The position numbers and the translations under genes are program-made. The notes beneath the pieces were generated by a model that did not search any database, was not told where the DNA came from, and saw nothing but the letters and a program-made list of their open reading frames with translations. A stretch of DNA of 64,000 bases from Cololabis saira (taxonomy: Eukaryota > Chordata > Actinopteri > Beloniformes > Belonidae). This document shows positions 45,696 through 57,537 of this stretch, piece by piece (position 1 is the first letter of the stretch; the number at the start of each line of letters is the position of its first letter). The stretch lies in NCBI RefSeq assembly GCF_033807715.1, contig NC_084599.1, positions 32,650,160 through 32,714,159 on the forward strand, in the 5' to 3' direction.

Positions 45696-47989
45696 TTACT
45701 TGCAATAATTCATGTGCCAGAAAGACTGGATTCTGATCAGATATGCCTGAAAACCAGCAGCAGTCTGAACAAAACCTTTCATGACCGGAAACTGAGCTTT
45801 CGGTGGGAACAGGCACCATCCTCAAGGATGGTGGCAGATTGGAAAAACGCTGCCTGATATGATGAACATCCAAAAGGCAGACGCATCACTGGGTAAAAGA
45901 TCCATTCAGCTTCATACCCAAAGTTCGGGCTGGTGGTGTTGCTACAGTGGAGTAGGTTCTGCGTTTGTACTCTTTTGGTCATCCTTGTTAACGACTCAGT
46001 GTCCCTTAAAGGCCACAACCTCAACGAATGATGTTGCTGATCATGTCCATCTCTCTCATGGCTACAATGAAGGATATGGGACAGTGTCACAAAACTATGC
46101 ATTACAAAAAGACACTCCAATGACATTAGAGGTGGACTCTGATAAACCTGGAGAATCACATCTTGAAGTTGCTGCCCACAAATTAATTTTTACACACTTA
46201 AAAATAGAACTAATACTTTGATGAAGGTTTCCGGTCCAATAACATTGGGTTTTCTAACCACGGTCTGCAGATAAAGAAGCTGTTAAAAAAGTCTTCTGAG
46301 CAAAAATCTACTTTTTTCTCACTGCTGGAAGTTTTACTGGAGACGGTGAACAAAATGAAATTTAAAGTCTGAGTTTGAATTCAGCTGAAGCACATTCTTT
46401 CGTGCTATGCAGTTTGGATAACACTGCAATTCAGAGAAAATGAAAAGGCAGAAGGTCTGAGCCAGCTGAAATTTCATTCAAAGAGTCTGTGTAATTGTAA
46501 CAAGGTTAGTTTTGATGATGTTAGGACTTTGATCAGAATATCAAAGCATCTTTTAATGAATGAAAACCCCTATCTTTATTTGATCAAATGATCCCCAAAT
46601 GATCCCTCGTTCACATTCTTAACGGGAGGTGATGCGAAATGCCCGAAGAATGAGACTTGCGCTCAGCTGAGGTGAAGCCGGCTTTTCTCACGTTCACACA
46701 TTCATCCTGCAGATGACTGCGAGCTATCGTCATGCACTTTTCTCCAATCTTTCCTAACAAGACTGTGTTTTAATTACCAAGCAGCCTTCTTCGCCTGCTT
46801 ATTAAAACTCTATGTCATGTATTATTCAGCCTTTTCTCCAGCGCTTCTCTGACGTGAAACAAACGAGAGGCCCACACACTTCCCTGTTTAGCTGCATCTA
46901 ATCCTCCCTGTGATGCCTAATGAGATCTGTTGATGTTTGCCGAGCTCTTTAACCTTAATGAAGCCGGTGTGCAGGTTTTCTTCATCCTGGTCGCTGCTGA
47001 CCTTTGCTTGGAGAGTCAATGACGGAGATTCAGAGGAAGCTGTAACAATTTTAATCAAGCACCACTTAATAAATATGTAAATTGATTTTCTGCTGCACAA
47101 AAAGGACCCTGGGATGGAATTTTAAAGAGATGATTTCATTGTTAATGCACCAATAAGCAAATGATAAAGGAGAACGGCTGCTCATTTGTTAGGATATGTA
47201 TTTAGAGGATGTGTAATGAAGAGAGTCACAGCTTACGTTTTTCAGCCAGCATTCAAGATTTGAAGGATAGACACAAAGAAGAGGGACTATCGCATGCGAC
47301 GACCGTGAGAAAGTGGTTTTGTGGTTTGGCTCTGGACCCCCTCGTCTGCTCTGTCTGTGGCCGCCAGTTAACCAGAACGCTAATCTAACAGCAGATAAAA
47401 TCCTTTGTCTGCTCACGTACCATGATAATAATTTATCTCAGCTTTTTATCTGATTTCTTTCCTTTTTCTGTTCACCCCCACAGTGGGATTTCGGTTGTTT
47501 CCTGATCTGATTTCAGATTTCAACTGTTTTTAATTTAAAAAGTTGTGCTCGGAGAAGCAGGACACGCTAACACGGGAGCGGCGGCGCTGCGTATCCAGGC
47601 TATCCGTCCACCTTGCTCTGATCGCAGATCTCATGTAGTAGCACACGTATAAACACACATGTGCTCGCTGGTTTGTTTTGATAGCCGTGTAGGTGTCTGG
47701 AGCTCAGTGGAGACGTCGCGCTGGTGGGAAAGCTGCCTCCCCATCAGATGGCAGCTCTATGTCACCAATGCTGCTGTCTGGGATCTCCTGTTTAGTCTCA
47801 GCAAAGGAAACTTTCTCAGGCACAAGCCAGAGTGCAGCAGAGATTTCTACCGTAAAGATTGACGCAGATCTCACTGCAGACCGCCGCAAAGTTAGTGTAA
47901 AGAAAGACCAAAGAAGTGAGCGCAGCCCCCCCGCAGACACATGCTGGCAGCACCTTTAAATGGAGCACCATTTCATTGTGACGTAGTCT
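45696..47989. other. Non-genic stretch with a possible conserved non-coding element at 46640-47220
   Basis: No gene recognised. 46640-47220 is complex, free of visible repeats, and contains words such as 'tgttttaattaccaagcagc', 'cctgcttattaaaactctat', 'caccacttaataaatatgta' and 'gttaatgcaccaataagcaa'. This resembles developmental enhancers of vertebrates. Unproven without a cross-species alignment. Confidence 0.4.
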
Positions 47990-48690
47990 AGATAATCTCT
48001 ACATACTTTTGCAGGCTGAAAGTATACATAGTAAACATATATTCAATCAATTTTCATTCTGCAAAAAAGAGCCATAAGAATAATCAGTAGAAAACGATAT
48101 AGAGATCCAACAAATCCATTATTCCTTCAGTTAAAATTGTTGAAATTTCATGAACTAGTAGACCATAGTATTCTGCAAATTATGTTTAAAGCTCATAAAA
48201 AAACTTTACCAATCAACATTCAGAAACGATTTGAAAAAAGAGAAAGCAAAAATAACTTAAAAGGAACAGAGATTTAAAAAAAAAAACAAGATGCAGGACA
48301 AAATTGATGGAACGTTCTGTTTCTGTGAAAGGAATCAGTTTATAGAACAATCTGAATAAAGAAAACAAAGAATCCAAATCAAACATTACATTCAAAAGAA
48401 CAATTAAAGCCTGTATGTTAAGTAAATATAATGAAATATGTTACTTAAGTTTGATTGACATACCCATAGACGGCGGTAATTTTATTTTATTTTAGTTTTT
48501 TATTCACTTAGTTGTTTTTTTAATTTTTAATTTATGTTATTTGTGAAGTTATTTCTTGGAAAAAGGGGCAGATCAGATAAGATCCTTATTTTTTCTGCTC
48601 CCTTTTCATTCACAATTTAAGAACATTTGTATTTGTATTGAATTGTTTTATTTTTTTAAATGAAATAAAGAATAAATGAAATGAAATGAA
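47990..48690 (+). mobile_element. LINE (Rex1/CR1-type) 3' fragment
   Basis: Broken frames on + at 48170-48420 give ILQIMFKAHKKTLPINIQ and KRFEKRES-like words, as at the end of Rex1/CR1 reverse transcriptases. The 3' end has 'ggaaaaaggggcagatcag' and an (ATGAA)n tail at 48660-48690. Many stops. Confidence 0.6.
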
Positions 48691-48876
48691 AGTAAAACCA
48701 TGAAGTTGGTTAATGATTTCATAAATACAAAAGTCAGCTTAATTTAAAGGCAAGATGTATCTTGACTTTAAATTATGATCTCAAAATACTTTAACAGATC
48801 TAATGGTAGAGACAAACATTCAGTAAAATAGTGATCAGGCATTATCAGGAGTCAAAGTTGAACTTTGTTCATATGA

Positions 48877-49006
48877 AGCGTTCATCCATCCATCTGCTTT
48901 TATTACCCTCTGTGTCTCATGTGGGGTCAAAAGGGTCTGCTGGAGAATCTGTCAGCTGTCTCGAAATGAAACCAGCATACACGCTGGACAGGTCACAGCT
49001 CATGAT
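48877..49006 (+). repeat. CATCC-family repeat split by a hAT insertion
   Basis: 'catccatccatctgctttta', 'ggtctgctggagaatctgtc' and 'acgctggacaggtcacagct' follow the family order. The copy is interrupted at 49006 by the hAT element whose TSD is CTCATGAT. Confidence 0.6.
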
Positions 49007-49719
49007 CAGAGGTGTCAAAAGTATTCACATTCATTACTCAGGTAGAAGTATAGATACTAGAGTTTAAAAATACTCCTGTAGAAGTTGAAGTATCAACTCA
49101 AGTTTTTTACTCAAGTAAAAGTATAAAAGTACTGGTTTCAAAACTACTTAAAGTATAAAAGTAAAAGTAATGTAAGGGGGAAAAAAGCCATTAAGGACAA
49201 AAGCCATTGAAAATGAATGCATCTTAGTATAATGTAAATATATTAAAGAACCATATATGTGTACTATTGAGCATTAACATGTGTTTCAGAGAGCAGGAGA
49301 TATGATGACTAGTTGCCTATAGGTATTGTAATGGTGCAAAAAGTCAAACTTCAGAGGCATGTTATCATTTATCCTAACCTTTATTGGAATGTACATCCAA
49401 GTTTAGTTGCAGGAATCTGAGGGAACGGATGTAAGAACAAAACTGGACAAGAACATCTGAAACAACCACAACCAAATTCACTCTATCCGGATGGAGCAAT
49501 TTAACTGGATAGTCTTTTTTTTAAAGGCCGAAATGAAATAGAGTAACAAGGCTGTTTTTAAAATGTAAGGAGTAAAAAGTACAGATAATTGTGTGAGAAT
49601 GTAAGGAGTAAAAGTAAAAAGTCGTCTGAAAAATAATTACTCCAGTGAAGTATAGATAACCAAAATTTCTACTTAAGTAAGGTAACAAAGTATTTGTACT
49701 TCGTTACTTGACACCTCTG
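49007..49719 (-). mobile_element. hAT element, copy 2 of the 20740 family
   Basis: Same ends as copy 1 (CAGAGGTGTC / GACACCTCTG) but in the opposite orientation. An exact 8-bp duplication CTCATGAT flanks it (48999-49006, 49720-49727). Internal sequence is closely similar to copy 1 without its LINE insertion. No transposase. Confidence 0.9.
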
Positions 49720-49727
49720 CTCATGAT

Positions 49728-50099
49728 CCACCACACTGGTCTCTCCGACCGAGGCGAGGGACCTTCCATCTTCAGCAGCGATGGCCGGAAGTTTTGTTTT
49801 GTTTTTGTATCTTTGTCTCTTTTAACATCTGCATAATCTTTATTTTTTCCTCCTTCTTATTCTACTCTTTTTACTGACAAGTTGTCGTAACTTGAGGCAG
49901 GGGAGTTGGGTGAGGATAATGCAAACAAATCAGCGTGAATATGCGACTGCTTGAATTAACAGCTGCGTCTCTTAGGAAAAGGCTCAGATCTGTGTGTTAA
50001 GAAAGATCAAAGATGACATCCTTGTCAAAGCCAGCTGATGTGATCAGTGATAAAATATAAAACTAGCCTTATTCTTTCAATTGAAACCCTGAATACATA
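49728..50099. other. Non-genic stretch
   Basis: Nothing recognised beyond a few words left of the split repeat. Confidence 0.35.
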
Positions 50100-50985
50100 C
50101 ATATACACATCCGTACAGGGCTAACGGTGTTCACAGTAGAGTCTGACGGCAGCATGAAGGCAGGACCTTCACACAGCGAGGGTGGATCAGGCCGTCACTG
50201 AAGCTGCTCTCCACAGCGGACAGGGCATACTAGAGGAGGCGTGACTCGTGGTCCATGTAGCAGCCTATAATGTAATCATTTCCTGAAAATGTAATAACGC
50301 CTGAAAATGTAATACAATTTGCACTTAACTCAATCGAAAATGTAATAAAATCCAATAATGTAATAACTTCACCAATAATGTAATAAAATATCCGGACTGA
50401 TATTGTAATAACATTTTTACCGATAATGTAATATCTTATTACATTATTGAGAATTTATTACATTTTCAGGTGGGTCTTTTCTTTTTCTTCCAAAACTGAT
50501 AATGTAATATTTGACAAATAATGTAATATGTATGTTCATTTTCAGTCCAGAGTTCTACATTTTGTGTTTTAAGTATCTAAGAATGTTTTATACACTGGAT
50601 TTAAAACACCAGAATGACTATTGGGTTAAATTGCAGACTTTGAGTACCATGTAATGAATTCTCAATAACGTAATAAGGTATTACATTATTGGTGTAAAAA
50701 TGTTATTACAATATCCGTCTGGATATTTTATTACATGATTGGTGAAGTTATTACATTATTGGGTTTTATTACATTTTCGATTGAGTTAAGTGCAAATTTT
50801 ATTACATTTTCAGGAAATTATTACATTATAGGGTGCTACAGTCCAGTATCGACATTAGTTTAGCCCGGACGCTCCTGTCATCCACCTTGCTGTCCAGAAG
50901 ACAGCCTTGGACTGATCTGGACTTCCTGATGAACATGTCCAGCTTCGTCCTAAACCAATAAGACGGACGTATGCTTGTGTGTGGG
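50100..50985 (-). mobile_element. LINE ORF fragment interrupted by a fold-back element
   Basis: On the minus strand, 50841-50965 reads KLDMFIRKSRSVQGCLLDSK and on to AKLMSIL, and 50130-50255 continues with ALSAVESSFSDGLIHPRC. This is the end of a LINE reverse transcriptase (...KLMSI...SSFS..L..PRC...). The two halves are split by the 50256-50840 element. Taking out that element plus one GTCCA copy brings the halves back into one frame, apart from one in-frame stop. Confidence 0.7.
50256..50840. mobile_element. Fold-back element built of TAATGTAATA units
   Basis: The ends TGTAGCAGCCTATAATGTAA and TTACATTATAGGGTGCTACA are imperfect inverted repeats, and the arms match for about 190 bp each. 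The 5-mer GTCCA flanks both sides (50251-50255, 50841-50845). The element is made of about 20 spaced copies of AATGTAATA or its reverse complement, all pointing one way in the left arm and the other way in the right arm. No ORF. The superfamily is not recognised. Confidence 0.8.
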
Positions 50986-52359
50986 TTATTTAAAAGTGTC
51001 TGTCTTTCCTGACATCCAGAGTTAAAGACATTCTCTAGTTTTCAGTCATTCCGAGTGTTTTCCATTCAGTAACTGAGAAACATTGTGAACATTTCTTGCA
51101 AATTGTCTGAAGTTCCATATCTCACCCTCGAGCGAGAGAGACCCAAAAGGTTTAGAAAGTCTCTGACTTTTGAGAGAGAGAGAAAAGAAAATCCCTCACT
51201 ATCCTCACTCAAAGTCTCTTCTTTCTCCCTTTTCTTTTTCTCCCCAAAGAAAATGAATTGGGCTGTTAGGCGTTGCTTTTATAATACAAAGATCTCTGTT
51301 GGTTCGAGGTGTTGCAGTAACCATGGGCATGTGCTTGTGAGAGAATCAAAACACTTTATTGACAGTAAAAATCTAAAGTTACCCCAGTCAGCCCTGAATC
51401 CGGCTTCATTTTACCGACCGAGGTTTGTGCTTCTTTGTGCGTGAGAAAGAGAGTGCACATGGATGGGAGATTGTGCGAGAGATTGTTTCCGCACTCTGAC
51501 TCACACTCACTCCATCAATTTGCAAAAGAAGCTGTGTCTTTGCTCCCTGCCCGAGTAACTCACTTATCATCTGTCTCTGTGAAGCGTGTTTGGTCTTTTG
51601 GCGGGGGCAGTCCCACCCAGATTTGATGACACATGTACAGTTACGCTTACATACTCATGCAGAGTCCGCCACTGCTTCAGCAGTCTCAAAGCAGTTCATC
51701 TGTTTTATCGCCGCTCCAGCTGTGGCCTGCGTATGTGGGCAGGTGTGTGCTGTGGGAGTAGATGGATTGGGGGATTTTGTTGGCAGCGCCGAGGGGAAAC
51801 ATGTTCTCAGACACTCAGACATACGATCATAGGACACTTAAGTCGGTTTATTTTTTCAGCAACTTGAAAGAGCAACAAGTGCTGAAAACATATCTATTTC
51901 TCAAAAAACAGTTTATTGAGACTGGTCAAAGTTTTGCTTCAGGTAATTCATTGAAAACCACACATAGCAACGTTAATAAGCAGAACAAAAAGGTTTGTCA
52001 TTTAAACACTACACATTCACACATCACTATTTGCAGTTCTTCACAGTTCCAAGAGAGGATAATATATTAACTGGATTGTTTGGTGAACAGCTGGCACCAG
52101 AACCACCACCATTATCACTTATTTAAGTTTACTAACCACAGGACTTGTCATTTGGACTATCTATGTTCAGAAATTGGGTGGCACCTTTTCTTATTCATCT
52201 CTTTTGGTCATTTTCACTCTCTTTTCAGACAGCTCCAGATTTGCATGTATAAACAATATTTTTCAGCGGTTTTTATTCTACATTAGCTGGAGGACAAAGC
52301 TACTGAGTTGGTTGTTGTAACACCTGATGCTGATCACACCTTTTCAGATTCATAAGGAG
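50986..52359. other. Non-genic stretch
   Basis: No gene recognised. A GAGA-rich stretch at 51150-51190. Several ORFs at 51085-52070 overlap in different frames without a domain. Confidence 0.4.
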
Positions 52360-52860
52360 ATTTCATTTCATTTCATTTATTCCATTCATGGTATATATTC
52401 TCAGTAATGTTGTACAATATTTCATGAAATACACATTATCACCATGAAAGAAAAGGAGCAGGAAGAAGAAAACGATACCTGCCCCTCTCTGTTAATACAA
52501 TTACGTTGACTTACTGAACACCAATCTATCTATCACATATTTATAACATGAAAACAAACAAAAATACCACTCTATCTATTCTTTTTCTCTTTCCCCTTCT
52601 TCTTTTTTGTAGGCACTTATCTTCTCTTTTTTAAACATTTTCTTAAGTTGATACAAACTTGTGCAACCTCTCAGTTCCTTGCTTTGTCCATGCCATAATT
52701 TTAGACCTGTAACAGAAATACACCTTTGTTTTATGTTTAGCCTTGCAAAAGTATGCTTGAAATCATGTTTAAGTCTGTTGTCTTCATCCTCCAATCTGAA
52801 TAGATTTTGCAACTGTTCTGGTAACAATCTATTTTTTGCTTTGAACATTATATTTAAAGA
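52360..52860 (-). mobile_element. LINE (Rex1-type) 3' fragment
   Basis: The minus ORF 52576-52848 reads MFKAKNRLLPEQLQNLF and RQRCISVTG-like KQRCISVTGLKLWHG, then LYQLKKMFKK. This is the standard C-terminus of a Rex1/CR1 reverse transcriptase. The 3' UTR has 'aaaggagcaggaagaagaaa' and an (AAATG)n tail at 52364-52382. It is the same LINE type as 47990-48690. Confidence 0.75.
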
Positions 52861-52889
52861 TTATTTTGCTCTTTGTAGATGAAACAGTA

Positions 52890-53425
52890 GCAGTGAACAA
52901 CATCATGTAAATCCTCTGTATGTGCTAATTTGATCCCACAAGTGTTCAATATGGATGAGGTCAGGACTGCTGGCAGGCCAGTCCATCCTCTCCACTCAAG
53001 TTCTGGACGTAGTATCTGACAAACCCTGTTCTGTGTGGGTGAGAGATGTCGCCTTGGAGGATAGGGTTTGGTCCCAGGCTGTGTATATGGAATTACCACT
53101 GGCTGCAGAATGACATCTCGATATCTATCTGCATTGATATTGCCTCCAATGATGACGAGCCTCATTTTCCCAGTGACGGAGATTCCACCTCATACCATCA
53201 CACTGCCTCCACAAAAGATGTTACTTTATCGCTGCATCAATCAGCGTAGGGTTCTCCATGTCTTCTCCACACTTTCACCATATGCTCCAACTGCTGTAGG
53301 CAGAATCTGGACTTTTTGCTGAATATAATGTTCCTCCACATGGTCAGGTTCCAGTGCACGTGTTGCAGAAACCAGTGCAAGAGTCTGAATCTGCAATACG
53401 ACAAAAAAAGGAATCTCATCACAGC
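52890..53425 (-). pseudogene. Tc1/mariner transposase pseudogene
   Basis: On the minus strand pieces in different frames give WRNIIFSKKSRFCLQQLE, VWRRHGEPYAD, then GGNINADRYRDVILQPVVIPY-like wording (split here: INADRYRDVILQPVVIPY), then a broken DWPA..SPD..NPIEH region. These match the DDE region of fish Tc1-like transposases in order. Several frameshifts and stops break it, the catalytic region is not intact and no inverted repeats were found. Inactive. Confidence 0.75.
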
Positions 53426-54321
53426 AGTTACACAACTGGATTTTGGTTATTTTCATAGCATAATAATTTTTAAGGTAGCATATTATTTACTTACAATAAC
53501 TGCTGTATCACTATGCATTAGCTACTCTATGCTATATTTTACAGGCAACATGGTCTCAAAGTAGAGAAAATCCACTGTTGCATGGACTGCTCATTTGAAA
53601 TGAAATATAGTTAATAGTTAAAACACAGCTGTTTATAATAACTGGAGATGTTCCAAAATGATTATTTCCTCTCCAGTTCCAAAACCTGAGCTTTGGGTTT
53701 TGGTCGATTGTTAGTATTGATTTGATACCAGTTGCTGAAATGGTGCTAATGCTGCACCGCCCTCCCTGTCCAACAACTCCTGAATCACCTCTTCTCCATC
53801 TGACTCAGAAGATGATGTTTTGCATAACTTCTTATGCTCACTTTTAGAACAGTGAAAAATACCCGGCTTTCTGTATATAAAATTGATGTGGTATCAGACG
53901 TTTTATAGATGTAAATACTCACAGATCCCAGCACCTTTCAGCAGAATCTTTAAATGTTTCCGGTGCTGGAATCAGAATCAGACACCACCTGTGTCAGTGT
54001 TTTGAACTTTCATAGACATTTGTCATACTTGGTTCTTTAGTTTTGGTGTTTCTGTTAGGAACTGGCCTTGGTTCATTGTTGGTGTTCTTAGGCCTTGTCT
54101 TATTTTTCTTGCCTCTGGCCTCTTCTGTCTCGTCTTTCCATTCCTCCCTACTGATCTGTCATTTGTCCTACCTGGTTGTTTTTTTTATTTTTCCTTTTTG
54201 CATTTTCTTTTTTTTCCTGCAAATGCAGTCTTTTTTTAATTTGATTAAGGTCCTTTTTTAAAAATTCCTGCTGCCTCTCCTGCATTTGGGTCTTCTCCTC
54301 TCACCTTGTAACATCACCCTA
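53426..54321. other. Non-genic stretch
   Basis: No gene recognised; T-rich ORF at 54043-54261 has no domain. Confidence 0.4.
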
Positions 54322-54329
54322 ATCTAAAC

Positions 54330-54945
54330 CAATGGTTCCCAACCCTTTTTCCTTGGAGCCCCCCCTACTTGTGTTTAAGACCAGCCAGGCCCCCCGACCC
54401 ATACGTACTAGCAGCAAAAGAGTAAAGTGATTTGTTACAAATCTTTAATTGAAAAAATGAACATTAATTATATTTTTGTGATACATCTTTGGTTTACCCT
54501 GTATACATATGACTTTGTCTTTCTCACCTTCATTTTGTGTCACCAATGTATAGAATATGCACAAAAAATAATTGCAAGAACATAAAATAATTTCTGAAAA
54601 ATATGAACTGATGAGCACATTTTTTTTAACAGTTTTCCTTTAACAACCTGTTGGAGTAGTAGTATGATTAAATGTTGAATAATGATATTATAATAAGTTT
54701 TTAAGTTTTTATCCTGTTAAATAACTTAGAAATATATTTTGGTCATTTTAAAATACTACGTTGGTTTATACAGACTTGGATTACATATTCCATCAGGTGT
54801 GTTATTATGATTTTTTATTTATTTAACATGCGCAAATATAATTTTGACAACTGCATATCCTCAAAGCAGACAAAGTTTCGCGCCCCCCCCAGAGATCTCA
54901 GGCGCCCCCCCAGGGGGGGCCCGGACCCCAGGTTGGGAGACACTG
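54330..54945. mobile_element. hAT element
   Basis: The ends CAATGGTTCCCAACC and GGTTGGGAGACACTG are inverted relatives, flanked by an exact 8-bp duplication ATCTAAAC (54322-54329, 54946-54953). 'gccccccc' blocks occur just inside each end. AT-rich core without transposase. Confidence 0.9.
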
Positions 54946-54953
54946 ATCTAAAC

Positions 54954-56114
54954 CATAGTAAACTGTCTCTGGTCTGTGTCCATTTTGGCTCTGATGAAGA
55001 CAGTCGTGTTGAGATGTTACCATGTTTGCAAAATAAAGGCAGTGACACCAATCACTGAGTTTCAATCCCTTTTTTCTTCTGCCACCATTGGTACAGCACT
55101 TTGAAACACTTACTGTCTTGCTTCCCTTTCCAGCATCAGTAGTTACATCTATCTTTTAATCTTTTATCTGTTATCTTGCGTGAGGCTATGGAGCCAGTTG
55201 TGTCACAGGAACAATCTCAAAAAACTGTATCTGTTTTCTGTAGCTTGCCAACAATCTTTTTTTTAATCTCCCCTAACTGTCGCTGCCCCGCTGACTGCGT
55301 CCTCCTTTTGATTTGCTCGCCTGATTTCTATAGATCGCCAATTAACTCTCATCATGTTTTCTTTATCACTCTATATTTCAGCCCAGCCTCCTTTTTCAAC
55401 TCAAAAGCAAACTCATCTGTCAGTTTCTGTCAGTCACAGAGCGAAATTAGCCCCTTAGTGTCCGCTTCCTTTTGACTGTTCCAGTGAAAATAATATGCAG
55501 GCAATCTACAGTGAACTGAGAATAATACATGACAGAAAAGCCCCAAAAATATGATTTTTCTGCACAAATTCTTATTGCAAAAAGATGCATTCTTCTCGCT
55601 TCCCTTTCTGCTGTAGTTACTACGATACTGGCATCTTGAAATGGTTCACACGCTCCTAATTGTGAAGCTCAGTGCTTTTCAAATATGCTAAATTAGATTT
55701 CAGATTAGGCCAAAGGCATAAATAAAAAGGGGTGATGTTCTGAACAAATATATAGTAGTTAAAGAAAAACACATTTATGCACCTTGAGGTAAATTCTCTT
55801 TGTTGTCAGCTATGGCTTTTTCTCATGTCTTTAACAAAATTACACTTTCAATGTTGTAAGTTGAAGAAAAAGAGATAACAGGAGAGGGAAATGAAGGCAG
55901 CTTAATATCATAGCCGATGGAAGATTTATTTCAATAAACTGAAATGAGTCTGCAGTAATATCCAACATTTTAATTTGTTTGTTCAAGCAAAGTTCATTCA
56001 TATCAAGAGAAAAGACTCACCTTTGGAAAGTGATAACAATTTCAAGGTAGTATGGAGCTCGCTAAAATCTCATCACTATATGAATTTATTATGTGTGTTT
56101 GTGTGTATGTACTG

Positions 56115-56115
<1 letters not shown>
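54954..56115. other. Non-genic stretch, part possibly conserved
   Basis: No gene recognised. 55560-56060 is complex AT-rich DNA with words such as 'caaatatgctaaattagatt' and 'tttcaataaactgaaatgag' that could be a conserved non-coding element. Not provable here. Confidence 0.35.
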
Positions 56116-56213
<98 letters not shown>

Positions 56214-56230
56214 ATGTGTGTGTGTGTATT
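56116..56230. repeat. (TA)n-(TG)n compound microsatellite
   Basis: About 80 bp of TA then TG with TA interruptions. Confidence 0.95.
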
Positions 56231-57531
56231 AAAACTTCACAGCATTGTTTTTAATGTGAGATTTTGATAGCTAAGTCTGTGAAATAATAGGATAGATCAT
56301 TGAGAGTTAATGACAGCCCTCCCCTCGCCTTTAGGAAACATTTTGTGAGAGACTAATTTGAGGAACATGAGTAAATGTAGCCTGAAAAAGTGAGATGAGC
56401 CATGAAACCCCAGTACATGCATTTGCTTAGTCAATCATCTCCATAATGACTGGTTTTCTGCCTGCTGCTCTAATGTCTTTTGGTTTTCGCAGCATTACGG
56501 CCAAGATGCACCAGCTATTTCAGGAAATGTCAGAATACACAGAATACACCATTGTCATTGATGGATTTACTGGAGGAAGTGGAGGCATGATGACAAAAAT
56601 TCTTGACTTTGTTCATTCAAAACACTGCAGGGCATAAAATCACATTTATTTAATGGATCAGGGTGTTGATGGTTGTTGAATTTAACCTACCAATGAGCTG
56701 TCAAGTTTTATTCATAAGGAGTTTTTATACAAAGATACACAGTCAGGAATTAAAAGCACTGTTCAAAAATGAGTCAATGATTGAGTTCACAGCTCTGCAG
56801 TATAATCATTTGTTGATGCACTCATCTATTCATTATTTATCCAGTTATTTTAGTAATATTTTATTTTCATTACTGGCTCCTGCCTCTCATTTGGTAATTC
56901 TCTCTCCGAATGCCTGGACCAAGTGTAACTCTGTCACCACAACTTACCTTGCAAAGAAGCCGGATTCTTGTGGGATTTGTTAAAAAGGAGCCACATGAGA
57001 AGCCGTCTTTGCAGGCAGCAGGGTTTCCTGCTGTGGTCTTAACAAACTGTTGCGATGAGCCGGCATGGCCCCCCGCAGTGGCAGCCACAGGCCGGCTGTA
57101 AGTGTGCTGACAATCTACAATGGTGCTTCCATTCTCTGGTCTGTTGTGTAACAGTCATTCATCTATTTGGTTGAAGTTTTAATGACAAATTCTTCATCCA
57201 GTCGCCTGCTGAGTCAGCTATTTTTGAAAGTGCTTTTCCTCATGCAGAGGGTTTTTTTGGAAGACCTCCTACATGCGTCAAGAAACAAACCATCTGGGGA
57301 GTCAGTGTATTCTCCAGCCTCCTTATTATGTCTGTTGAACCAGGTGAGGCCTCCTGTCGTGACACTTTCAGATAGTGCTTTGAAAATATATTCATCCCTC
57401 TCTGCTTTTTTCCTATTTTGTTGTATTGCAACCTGTAATTTGAATGTTTGGAGATTTTATGTCAAGATACCTGTTATTTTCCAAAATAACTAATCATGCT
57501 ACAAACATTTTAACATTTGAATGTCTTAACT
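56231..57531. other. Non-genic stretch with one exon-like ORF
   Basis: At 56492 'ggttttcgcag' precedes an open frame to a stop at 56637 (SITAKMHQLFQEMSEYTEYT, then IVIDGFTGGSGG...). It reads like protein but I do not recognise it and there is no partner exon. 56270-56480 has enhancer-like AT-rich texture. Confidence 0.3.
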
Positions 57532-57537
57532 GTAAAT

